Origin: Formicarius rufipectus
Taxonomy: Eukaryota > Chordata > Aves > Passeriformes > Formicariidae
Length of the DNA stretch: 64,000 nucleotides
Assembly: GCA_013399695.1 (NCBI GenBank)
Contig: VXAU01002502.1
Coordinates: forward strand, 657,574-721,573
Reading direction: 5' to 3'
The notes beneath the pieces are model-generated. The model had not been told where the DNA came from. It worked only from the letters and a program-made list of their open reading frames with translations, and did no database searches. This document shows, one piece after another, positions 38,901 to 50,824 of the stretch; position 1 is the stretch's first letter; each line of letters starts with the position of its first letter. Position numbers and translations under genes: made by a program.

Positions 38901-41900
38901 AAACTGCCTGATACTGTACCCTCCTGTTCCTAACAAAAACTCAAGCAGCAAATTTAATCTAAAATTCCCATGAGGTCTGACAGCATGCAGACAGTAGGAC
39001 AGACCCGAAGCAACTTCTTGTTTTCCTTTTCTGCCACATCACCTGGTCATTGAGTTTATATTTATGCCCCAGCCCCTGGGAGTATCAGTTCCAGCTTACA
39101 GTAAATCCTTCTACATATATAGCAAAGCTGTGTCCTTGTCCTAAAATGTGTCCAGGAGGAGGCAGTGAGCAGGCTGGAGCTCTCTGCCAAGCCAGGCAGG
39201 TGCTGGAGGCTGTTTTCTAGTTGAGAACCATAGTGGAGTGGTGCAGCTTCTCATGGGAAACCTAGAAAAAAAAAAATTCAGTATGTATGGAATGTCCTGT
39301 AGGAATGTAAAAAGCACAGCATGTATAGTTTGACAAGGTCCTAGCAAAGTTATGGCCCAGATCCACCCTGTGACTAGATTGTAAAATAGAGATCTTTGGA
39401 AGAAATTCACCTGCCTTGCTGGCATAATGGACAGGGCTCACTGAGATATCTCTCTGCTAGCCTATGCTGGAACTGCAAGTTTTGCTTGAAGCTTTATTAC
39501 CAAATATCATATTTTGAAACAATACTAAATTCTAAACAAATATAGAATTATTTCACTTTGATTTTGTAAAATCATATTCTTATAATACCAAATCCTCAGA
39601 CTGATTTGAGAACTTACAGTGGTCTTGAGACTTTCTTAATAAAATCAATGTGTAGTTTGAGTGAACCCTTTCAGATCAGAAATATATTACTAGCTAAGTT
39701 TAAAACAGAGTAAGTGAATGCTTTTCCAATTATAATGTTAAGAAAATTATTGGTAATCTCTGGTTTAAGAAGCTTAAGAAAGACACATGCTACTGCTTTC
39801 CAATACTTACATGAGAAACTTAAATCTGCTTTTTACTTGTGGACTAATTTTTGACCCATAAATGATTTAAAAGGTAAAATGCTTCTTTACTATTGTTGAG
39901 AGCTTGGGTTTTTTTGGGGAGGTTTATTTGGTGTTTTTTTAAACTGTTTCTTGGTTTGATTTTTTTTTTTTTTTTTTAAGAAAAACACTTGGAGTGGCTT
40001 AAACATGATTTGATTTAATTCAATTCTTCTTTACCTAAGCTGATCTGTACTTTCATTATGAAACTTTCTTGAAAGATAAAATTCTCATTCTCATGTGTCC
40101 AGGAAAAATCACGAAGAGTAACCAAAGCTCTCCATTCTTGTGGGTGTGTGCTGAGCACGCACAGGCTTTTACTTTAGCAGGAATTACCTGGATCTTGATC
40201 TGATTTTAACTGGAACTACTGACATAGTTGTTTCAAAGAGGAGTATGCCTATGACCAGAATTAATACCTGAAGAATGTGCATGTAAAAATCATGTCACTA
40301 GGGGCAACCAGTGAGCAGGAGATTTGGGATCACATTTTAGACCTAGATGTCCAAAACTTACATCTATTTGAAGTCATTTTCCTGCAGCTAAAACATCTAA
40401 CCAGAACTACTGAAATGCCTTAGAGAAATCCAGTTCTTTGGGGTGGTAGCCAGCCAAAAAACAGTCCCAAGAAGTTCCTTGTTAGAACAAGTAGTGCAAG
40501 ATAAGGGTACTCTAAGAAACTCTTCCTGGTTTTGGCTATTATAGTATCTCTATTTCCACCTTTCACAGGTGACCGGCTGGAGGAATGTCTCTTTGGGAAT
40601 AGAAAACTAACACTGTTGTGGATGTGAAATGGCAAGTAAGAACACCCCATATCAGCTCAAAGGCTTCAGTCAACTCCACAAAAGCTCTTCTTGAAAAAGG
40701 GGCTTGGGTTTTACTGAGCAGTAATCCACAGTTCACACTGGAGATGTTTGCAAAATTCTTTGCTGTGGGCACCTTTTTAACTTACTGACACTGACAGACA
40801 CCTGTGCCCTCATGCCTGGGATAATAAACTCAGAATGTCTAAACCCAAGTCAAACAGTCTTTTCAAAAGGAGCTTAAATTAAAATCATGCTCTCCCTGGG
40901 CTCTTTGCACAGCTAACAAGGAGGTGCAGGCTGAGCAGTGTTCTGGAGAAATATAAGGTAGGAGCCACTTCATAACATGTGCTCTTGCTGCATATGCTAC
41001 CATTCAGAAAATTTGACTCCCAAATTCTGTTCTCAACCAGCCATCTAAACACAGGCTGTTTTGTTGAACATTTTGTTTGAACATCATTTTGTTGAACAAA
41101 TTGTTCAACATCTCATGTTGAATTCAGGTTTTAGCAAGTAACTGAATAATATCCTATGGTTAACCTTCAGGCCGTTAAGAGTCCTCTACTACTTAACATC
41201 CTGTTATTGGGGGGACTTTCATTAATGTGATATTCCATGACACCCAGTGAAGAAGTAATTGCCACCTTTCTGTGAGACTAAGGAATCACATCATCAAAAC
41301 AAAACTGCATTTAGCAAAGCACTGCCCTACTTGGCTCAGTATGTTCCTGCAACACCAAGTTATAATTTGCTTGATGCACAGTTATATAAATCTGCTAAGC
41401 TATTGCTAAGCTGTCAGTTCAGACTGTTTCCTCTAAAGCTCAAAGATCCATGACTCAACATCATGAGGGTTTTGACTCTGTTTTTCAACACACTTTGACA
41501 GTGGGTTCCCACCATTTTTTCTTCTGATGTACTTTGTCCCTTTTACAGCCAATGAATGATATATGAAGGAATTGTGCAGTTCCAAAGTCTTCCCAAATAC
41601 AAACAGCCAATTATAAAATGTAACTCAGGGTTTAATAAATTCTTTGCTGACCCTATAGGTGCAAAACTGATGGCCAGAGGCGGAGGTTTCATTACCTGTA
41701 TCATTATCAGAGCTCATATAACTCCTGTGTTAATGGCCAGCAATTAGTGTGCTCAGATTTTCTATGAGAAATTTTCTGTTTGAACCTAAGAAACTACATC
41801 CTAATCACTTTGTTCCAACTTTCGCAGACAGAGACATAAACACTGTGAGTGACCATATAACTATTGATTTTGAGCTTGGACTGACTTAACACCCACAGAA

Positions 41901-44900
41901 TAATCAGACATGTCCAAATAAGCATTAGGATCTAAGACAGGTCAAGTATGCAACAATTGTACCTATCAGCCTCATTAGCTACCCCTGACCATCCTTCATG
42001 CTTCAGAGAAATGCTTTCTGCATCTTAAAATATTGTTAATGGAGAAAAAACATGTTTGGGATCTCAAATTATTGCTTCTGTGTAATGCTTTTCTAAGGTG
42101 TTTCTATGAGCATTGGAACAAGCCATTCATATATAATTTGGGTTCTCTTTCTAAACCATCAGATCCACTCACTCCTTCATAGCACAATGCTGTACCAGGT
42201 ATGTCTTACACTAAACAAAAAGTGCAACAGAGAAGTGCCTAGAGATGACTTTTAGAAATTTGCATGAGTTGTCTTTCTGCACCAGAGGATGCCTTCCATT
42301 TATTCTTGTCCCCCCATGAACTTCCCACCATTACCATCCCTTCCAAGATTCCACATGTGAAAAAGATGAGTACTTCTCTGCACTCCTTGTGCTTTGGTAA
42401 CTAAGGAGTCATTGGGGCAGAGTTACTCTATGCCAATTCACGAGTCTATTTGCTAGTGCAAATGGAGAATGACCCATTATAACTGATCGACAGGTAACTA
42501 CCATTCCTTTTGTAATTCCAACGTTTTGACACTTAGCTCTTCATTACACTGAAAAAGTCAATCAAGAAAACGATACTAAATAATATGTGTGTGTTCAAAT
42601 ACTTTCTTACTAGTTTTAGGAAGTATTTATTAAGATAGCAGATCCTACCATGTACTGGTCAGGATACTGTGTCCACACACACATTATGTATCAAATTCAT
42701 ACATGTATGTATGCTTGCACACGTGTGTGTGTGCCTATATATCTCCACAGGAATGTTTTTACCAGAGTAAGAACTTCCAAATATTAGATCACTGCTGTAG
42801 TTGCCAGGCTACAGATCATCAGAGTCCTTAACTTTCACTGTACCCATTTCAGCTCTTGCAAAACAATATACTGTAATGACATGAAGGGGAACATTTTTCA
42901 ACAAAATTTCAGCTACCTTTAGAAGAATAGCTTCTGTATCTTTCTAGATATTGCCATAGAATAGGAGAGTCTAAATACAATAGAAGGTGTTCCTGACATT
43001 ACAAGACCATAAATAGGACAGTGCAGCATGAAGAATGGTGCCCTAAACCAAAAATCAGACTATTATTTTAGGTATTATACACGAAAGTATCCCTCCTGGT
43101 CTATCTCCACTTGTAAAAATGAACTATTCCAATGCCTGCTTTCAACCTGTGATCCTGCCTTTGTGCCTCTTTGAAGAGGTATAATTTGGCAGGTCCTTTA
43201 AACTGAGATCCTAAGTGGCCATGCTTTATGAGTGCTCCCTTCAAGAGGCAGCACCAAAAGGAAGAGGAGAGAGGAGCCTGCCAGTGAAATACAGTTATGG
43301 CTAAATCTGGGATACTCTGTGATATAAGTTACTGAAAAATGGAAACAATCTCACCGAATATCATTGTGCACAGCAAATGAGCCATGAGAGATTTGGTGGG
43401 TAGAATGAAAGGTAATACAACACTATAATAACTCCAACAGCTTCAGGACAGCCTGTAAACTGAAAGTACATAACAGCTTTAATAAACACAAAGTTTGAAT
43501 GTCAGGAAAGGTCTAAACTGCAGTCCTTTAAAACAAAAGGCATGCTTCATCTTTGAATAAAAGTTTGATCTCCAACAGCAGACTTCAACTGTTGCTGATG
43601 CTGAAAATAATTAAAAAAAAGAAAAAAAAAAGAAAAAAAAAAAGAGCATGAATTACTTTAAATATACATATAAGCCAAAACTCCCCAAAATTTTCCTCTT
43701 TCATTGCTGCTCAATGTCTTTGACTATCAAAAACATCAGGATGCCTTCTTCTTGAAAAAGATTTATTAATTACTAGTCATATTTACTTAATGTCTACCAC
43801 ATGTACACAGTAAGAGAACTTAAAGATTCACTTTAAGAGAAATAATTATATGTCCCACTCCACTGTGCTGTGCCTCCAGTGACTATACTGAGTACTGACA
43901 CATACTCTGAGGTCCCTTTGTTTTGTGAATAAAATGCTGAGGGCAAATACCATTTTTCCCCACACACAGATACTGTGTATTGCCTTTTTCCTCTCCCTCT
44001 CCTTTCTCACTAATGAGCAGAAGCCATCCTGGCCAAATATGCTCTTTTTGAATACCAGACGTCAATGAAGTGATTTTAAATTTATTTCAGAAGTAGAAAA
44101 GGATAAAAGAGGACTTTGCACCATCTGAAAACAAGGACATGCACTGCCAACATCATCCTCCCCCCCCAAAAAAAGTTAGATTTGAAAAATTACTTGCATA
44201 CAAATAAGTCATATTACTTGCTGGACAGCGAAGTGGTGTTTGCAGTCTGCTACCCCTACTGTGAGTATGGAAAAAAATAAAACTAAAACATTTTCTAAAG
44301 CTCTGTTATAAATTAGGAGCTTTCAGACAGCTTAGAAGGGCTTGTTTGCAGAAACTCATCTCTCATAAAAGGCTTGTTACAGCTCTAGGGAGGAGTAAAA
44401 TAGCTACTGATGACATTCAAATCATGATCTGTCTTCTCAGTCATTAATTTTAAATATGATTCATACTCCATTATGCTCTGGAAACCAAAGAAATTATCCT
44501 TTATTGTGTCTAGCCATTTTTCATCACTATGTACTCATAATGACCAATTTTACTCTTCCCTTCTGGTATGTGCTTGAAAATGTGCAAAAATTAACCCTGA
44601 TATTTACATTTGCCTTTAATTCAGCTTCATAAGGCTTTTACATTGCAAATACATATTTATACAATAAAACAGAATTATTAGCATCCAACATCTATAAACA
44701 ACATTAGCCTTTAAATTGCTTAAATATTAGGGTTCATAAATTAGACACAAGTCCGGGTCAAATTTCAGGGAACAAACACTACTGAGCATTATCCTATTTA
44801 AGTACAAATACACAGGAAAAATATACATTTGAATGGCTGTCTAAACATGTGCACATTTTAATAATCACAAAAGTGAAGTCCAATAGCGGATGGATTTGTC

Positions 44901-46031
44901 ATATTCATCCTCCTTTGCAATATCAATGAAGTTTTGGTTCTTGGTTTCATTTGGGGCTTTTTTAAAGATAGATCACAGAAAATGATTTTGGCTTAAGTTT
45001 TCAGAAATCCAAATGCTTGTTTCAGCTTTCATTATGCATTTCCAAAGAAAATATACACTGCATAAAGCTGAGGCACCACTTCCTTTACATTTAAGACACA
45101 GGGTACATCCTGTGCATCCTCCTACCTTCACCCAAGTCAGGGCAAAGTTCTTCCTCAAGAGCCTGTGTAAGAGATGACATTACTCTGCTGTAACTCTCAT
45201 TAATCTTTATTCATAGGCTGCACAGTAGTAGTGGAACACTATTTTTCATGTGCCTCCCTTTCTGCCCAGTCCCACATTCACTGAGGAACCACAACAGGCA
45301 AACACAACTCTCTGTCATTACAGTATTACTCAAATAAATAATGAGAGATCAGATCACTGAGTCTCACAGCACACAGTCCAATCTGACAAATATCTGATGG
45401 ATTAGGATGAAGAACTAAATGATATGTATTATCACAGGTTCTTTATTGAACACTAGTTGAAGAAAAGCAGTAAGCAGGACATGGCATGCAGCATCCTCAA
45501 AGATAATGTAATTTTTATTCCCGTCTGTCCAGCATAAGAATACATGGATATCAGAGGTTGAGTCAGTTGTTGGGTTCAATTAAAAAGAAAAGAGAAAAAA
45601 AAAAAGAGAGAGAAAAGAAAAACAAAACCCATTATTACCCTTGAAATAATGGTGATAGGCATAACAAAGCTGTTTGGGTTTTTGTTTGTTTGTTTTGGTT
45701 TTTTTTTTTTTTTTTTGTTTGTTTGTTTGTTTGTTGTTTTTTTTTGTTTTGTTTTGTTTTTGTTTTTCCCACAGTAAGGAGAATATGGGGTTATCTCTAC
45801 CAGTGAAGAAAGACAGCAAATGATAGCATGCAGTTCATACAGCTTGTCACATGTGAAGCAAATCCCCCACCTCCCATGAGTCCCAGCTTCAAAGAGCATA
45901 TTTTCAGCTTAATCACTAAGATTCAATGTTAAATTAGGTTATTGATGGATTGCAAGCAAATATGAGATTTGAAGTGGGGAATCAAGCACTATGTGCAAAA
46001 CCTTAGAAGTGCTGCAAGAAAAGAGGAATGA
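32958..46031. other. AT-rich gene-desert-like DNA
   Basis: No exon, RNA gene or recognisable transposon was found in about 13 kb. Low-complexity tracts: T18 at 39,960-39,977, A/G-rich at about 43,612-43,644, A-rich at about 45,583-45,625, and a T / TTTG / TTTTG tract at about 45,676-45,768. A single ambiguous base (N) sits in an A-run at 38,601. Minus-strand donors at about 33,098 (GTAAGC) and about 34,780 (GTGAGT) lack persuasive acceptors. Confidence 0.55.
45676..45768. repeat. T / TTTG / TTTTG low-complexity tract
   Basis: Pure T runs are interleaved with 'tttgtttgtttg' and 'ttttgttttg'. The preceding 45,583-45,625 is A/G-rich on the same strand. Frames of about 80-107 codons reading through it encode Lys/Asn runs and are artefacts. 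Confidence 0.9.
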
Positions 46032-46785
46032 TGTATGAAGAGTTGGCAGCAGGGGGGCTGCAGGTGGAATCTCTGTGAAAAAAGTCTATGGGCTACCCTG
46101 TCCTGGACACGGCCAGATCCACAATGGACCTGCCACAGGACACAGCTGAGCCCATCAGCCTTAACACAGTTAAGGAAGGGGACAAAATGCTGGATGGAGA
46201 GAAAAGGGGACAGAAATAGTGTGAGGAACAGCCCTGTGAGCCCCAAGATGAGAGAAGGAGGTGTTCCAGGCGCTGAAGCAGCCTGTGGAGCAGATCACTG
46301 CGCTGCAACCATGGAGGGCCCTGTGGTGCAGCAGGTGGGTGTGATCTGAAGGAATTGTGTCCTGAAGGGACTGGAGCAGGTCTGTTCTAAAGAACTGCAG
46401 CCTGTGAGATGGACCCACAGCAGATCTGGAGAAAACAGGAGGGAGGAGCATCAAAGAGGAGTTCTTATGGATTGACCACAACACCCATTCCCTACCTGCC
46501 ATCCGTGGTTCATTGGGAGAAAGCAGAAGAGAACGAAGTTGTGCCTGGGAAGAAAGGGTGGAGAAGGTATTTTTGTTGTCATCTTTATTTCTCACCATCC
46601 AAATCCAATATAATTGGCAAAAAAATAATTAAGTTTACCCCGAGTTGAGTCTGCTTTGCCTGTGGCTGATGGATGAATGGTGTCCCTGTCCTTATCTTGA
46701 ACCACGAGCTTTGCCATCTTCTCCCCCTTCACCTGTTGAGACTGGGTGGGTGTCTCTACCTTAGCCAAGATCAATCCACCACAAC
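46032..46785 (+). mobile_element. Diverged solo LTR of the same avian ERV superfamily, plus orientation
   Basis: Landmarks shared with the LTR at 31.9 kb, in sense orientation here, are 'gctgagcccatcagcc', 'aggaggtgttccaggcgc', 'tttctcaccatccaaatcc', 'accccgagttgagtctgc' running into 'tttgcc', 'ccctgtccttatctt', and the end 'aatccaccacaaca'. It is shorter (about 750 bp) and more diverged, and its poly(A) signal has decayed to 'aaaaaaataattaag'. No internal viral genes flank it. The two LTRs point in opposite directions about 13 kb apart and are too different to be a pair from one provirus. Confidence 0.78.
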
Positions 46786-47994
46786 AGACAACTACCTTTT
46801 AAAACTGATGCTGATTAAAGCCCCAAAAGATCAACATAAATTCTGGATGTGAAATTCAGAAATAGCATTAATCCAAACACTGACATCTGTAGGCTCAGGT
46901 AAGGGAGCCCATGAACAAAGGCAGGAATTCTTATAATCATTAAAAAGGTTTTTGAATTAGCTTCTCACTATTCAGCTTTTTCAAAACGTATTTGACAAGA
47001 TCCCTCATTGGCAATTAAGTGATTATAAGTCATTAATTAGTTCAAAGTTTCATTGCCAAGAGAAAGAGATAATAAAACAAGACTAAGATGATGTACTCAA
47101 AGATATTGCTGGAATTGTGGAAAAAACCTCAGACAACATGTCATTTAGCATAATTTATAAAGTGTCACTCTAAGTTCCAAATTACTCAATAAAGCAAGCT
47201 GTTTTGTGATTCAGTTTAAATTTCATCATTACTTCAAAATTGATGAATTTTGTCATTTAATTATACCATTATTATTATACTATTATACCATCTATTTTGA
47301 AAAACAGGAAAAAACCTCCTGAAATAGTCATTCTGAAGCAAAACTAAATTAGTTTCATTCCAAGAATGCTTCTGTACCATTGAGAGTTTTCTCCTTAATT
47401 TTCCTTCCATGTATGTAGTTGTTCTATGACAACTCTACTTAAATTCAATAGGACTGCTATACCCTTTCATCCAAGCTTAGTTAAGCCTAGGTAATTGCAG
47501 TTCTTCTAACAATAAATGTAAGAACAGAAGGCTACTGTATGAGGCTGCAAGTTTATTAGAAATTAGGACCAAGGAATTAGTTTTAAATAGTTTACAAACA
47601 CAAAAGTCAGTATACTAATAGCTAGAAGTGCATTAACAACTGTATGAAGCAACCAGAAATAAGAAGGACAGCAGAAACAAGCAGGTAGAATCACTCCAGC
47701 AAAGTTAAGATACAGACAATTGAGTGGAAAAGCCCAAGTTTTGTTCCTACTATGTTCAGCTCCCTCTGCATTATTATAAATGACACTCATTTGTATCAGC
47801 AGATAACTGATCCATAGTGCATTATCCTAATGGAAATACAGAAGCATCAAATAGTGGCTACGTAATAAAACAAAGGTAAAAACATGTAATTTCCTATGGC
47901 TGTTGTTCTTATGAGTTTACATGATGCTAACCAGACACAATTACTTCCCATATCAATCTTTCAATTATTCTTGCCACATTTCTCAAAATGAGGC

Positions 47995-48024
47995 TTTTTT
48001 TTTTTTTTTTAAAAAAAAAAAAAA
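47995..48024. repeat. T16-A14 palindrome
   Basis: Sixteen T are followed directly by fourteen A. It is a near-perfect self-complementary tract able to form a cruciform with no loop spacer. It may reflect two oppositely oriented homopolymer expansions, or an assembly artefact. Confidence 0.9.
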
Positions 48025-49614
48025 GGTGATTGCAACACTCTAAGGAAAATATGGAAGTTGTGTTGAATTCGTCTTGAATAAATAACCCAAATCCTCACTT
48101 AAAATTGTTCCCATTTTGACCTCTGATTTGTCAGAGAATGACTAATAAGCAGACAATCCATCTGTGCTGCCCAAGTAATTGGTTGGCATCTAAAGGTCCC
48201 CCATCCTTTCCTATCCTGCTATGACATCTAAGTTGTTTAAAGTCCAAAATCTTTACTCCCTGGACACTGTGTGCATTAAGTCAATTAAAACATTACCAGA
48301 ACAATAAGCAATAACCTGTAGAAACAAATAATGACAATTTAATTGCTGAGTAAAATTTCTGAGTTGGAAAACAGTATGAAAATTTTGTATATACAGTTTC
48401 ATAGTTATTACAAGAGGTAGAGACAAATTGAGAAGCAAACAACCAATGTATAACCACTTTCCCCTCACCTTTTATTTTTTAATCTTGTCTCAAAATGACT
48501 GATTAAATTAAAATGAACATTAAAGCAACACAAAATGAACCCATGAAACTTAATATCCTAAAGATGGTTCAGAATGCCTGAACAGGAAAATAGTGAAGGA
48601 CAAAAAGTTGATCCAATTATAACATTTATGACCATTAAGTCATTTATGTTGTAGGTATTTGCTGCGATTCTTTACAAAGTGTAATCTAAGAAATCTTTTT
48701 TCCTGGAAAGTGACTGACATGGCTGGTGATAAATGAAAACGAATTATATAAAAGTGAACCTATAGTATCATTTGATGCAATTCAGCTATTGAAATTGCCT
48801 TAGTATTGTTAGCAGTTAGAAAGCACTTCTCTTGAGTGATCAACATGTATTTTCAGAACTATTTTGGGTAATATGCACAGTTAAGAATAATGCTGAGATC
48901 CTTCTGTGAAGCAGTTCAGAAAAAGATATCCAGAAATTCATTTACTAAGCGTCAGGGTCTTAGCAGATTAGAAGGCTGCACAGAAACTGGCAGAAATGGA
49001 GCCCCAATTCCCAGAAAATGTAACCAGAGAACCACATTCTGCACTCGTTTGCATTCAGTATTTTATGTGAGAAACATAGGACAGAACATATATATATATA
49101 TGCAATACAGTAAATACAGCTATTACAAGTTTCTTGTACTTTATTCTTTCCTTTTTATACTGTTCTTCAGTACCAACCACTTTTGAAACAGTATTTGAGT
49201 TGTGAAGCATACAACTCCATAAAAATGATGCCATTGATTTGAAATGGGTTTGGACCAAACTTGTGAGATAACCTCATCTCAGCCTTTTGCTGGCCCTGCT
49301 GCTGTTCATTGTATGCTCAGCTTTGGCTTAACTGTATCTCCTTTTGTATTAGTGAAAGTTCATCTGTGTCAACAAGGCAGAAGAAGAGCTTCAGTTCTTT
49401 TGCTTTACGTGTCTTACTAACAAAAATCCCCAAACTAAAAAACAAATAAACAAAACAAACCCACCCGAAGAACCCAAATTAAAAAAAAAAAAAAAAGACA
49501 GAAAAAAAAAAGGCTGCTAAATTCCCTGCACCTATGCTATTTTTTACGTTGTTATTACCACGAACTGGGAACCTTTCAAGTGGCTAAAACAGAGGTGGTT
49601 TGTTGTTTTTTTTT

Positions 49615-49641
49615 GGGGGGGGGGAAGGGGAGTGGGCTGGG
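49615..49641 (+). other. Putative G-quadruplex motif
   Basis: G10, AA, GGGG, AGT, GGG, CT, GGG: four or more G-tracts separated by loops of 2-3 bases, which fits the G3+N1-7 pattern. It sits in otherwise AT-rich DNA, immediately after a T-run. Confidence 0.6.
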
Positions 49642-50282
49642 AATATTATATATAAACGTGAAAAAAACAAAACAAACATGGGTACTGTGGGGAAAAGCGC
49701 TCTATGCTTAAAGCGAAAACGTATAGTTGTGATTGATGTTATTTGAAGTTTATTTTAACCCTTGAAAAAAGAGCTTAGACTGACTTCAAAACATTTCTAT
49801 ACTTCACGTGCACTGAGGTCATATAGAATCATCTGTAGTGCTTATATTGAAGCATTTTCATGTGGTTTTCTCATGCCATGTCTTGCTCTCAGGCTTCTTG
49901 AGAACCTTGGCTCTTCCAGCCTGGGCAAAGAGTAGCCACACTGTAGCACAAATTAACTAACATCCCAGTCTCTCCTAGGATATCAGATGTGGGAGAGGAG
50001 AAATCCCAGATAAACAACCCCCATAACTATTTGCTTTACTGAGTGGGAAGTTTATTGTATAAAAAACTGAGGAATGTTTTCCTAGGCCATTGCTGAGGCT
50101 CTTTCACTTTGACATGGACTGCAGAAGGGTCTCAGCATAATGGAAATTAAGACTAGAGCTACCAGTTTCTGATTAATCTCCTACAAACACAAAGAAAGGC
50201 CAGTCATTCTCTGTATATATTTGATTTGTATATCCCATAATTTTCTTATCAGACTTCTCAATTTTAAAATACATAAAGGAGT

Positions 50283-50824
50283 TGATTGTCCTCTGCTCTG
50301 CAGCCTCACCTTGAGTCCTGTGAGCAGTTTTGGGCACCACAAGACAAAAAAAGGCACTAAGCTTTTAGGGAGTGTCCAAAGGAGGGCAGTGAGGGTGGTG
50401 AAGAGTCTGGAGGGGAAGCCTGTGAGGAGCAGCTGAGGACACTTGGTGTGTTCAGCTGGAGAACAGGAGACTGAGGGGAGATCTCACTGCAAGTACAACT
50501 TCCTCAGGGAGGGAAGAGGAGGGGCAGGCACTGATCTCTGCTCTGTGGGGACCAGGGACAGGAACTGAGGAAACAGCTGGAGCTGAGTCAGGGGAGGCTT
50601 AGGTTGGATATCAGGAAAACATTTTTCACCCAGAGGGTGGTCGGGCACTGAACAGGCTACCCAGGACAGCAGTCACAGCACCAAGACTGACAGAGCTTGA
50701 GAAGCATTTGGAAAATGTCCTCAGGCACATGGTGTGACTCTTGGGGTGTCCTGTGCAGGGCCAGGAACTGGACTCGATGATCCTGCTGGGTCCCTTCCTA
50801 ATCAGCATACTCTGTGATTCCATG
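50283..50824 (+). repeat. CR1 LINE, 3' end, about 540 bp, relatively young
   Basis: The element is in plus orientation with landmarks 'gtgagcagttttgggcacc', 'gtccaaaggagggcagtg', 'tcagctggagaacaggagac', 'aaaacatttttcacccaga', 'gaactggactcgatgatcc', 'tgggtcccttcctaatcag' and the terminus 'tctgtgattccatg'. Many motifs match the usual avian forms closely, so it is less decayed than the copies at 7.9 and 56.5 kb. The 5' end is truncated. No reverse-transcriptase frame is retained. Confidence 0.93.

Larger units (their letters stand above)
46786..50282. other. Non-coding DNA
   Basis: No gene supported. It contains a perfect T16-A14 palindrome (47,995-48,024), a short (TA)n at about 49,089-49,100, an A-rich stretch at about 49,430-49,511 and a G-tract cluster at 49,615-49,641. 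Confidence 0.55.

Noticed and set aside
45576..45899. 107-codon minus-strand Lys/Asn-rich frame
   Set aside because: It encodes the T/TTTG low-complexity tract.
46035..46648. Frames of 79-142 codons
   Set aside because: They are inside a diverged solo LTR, in several overlapping phases, with no retroviral protein motif.
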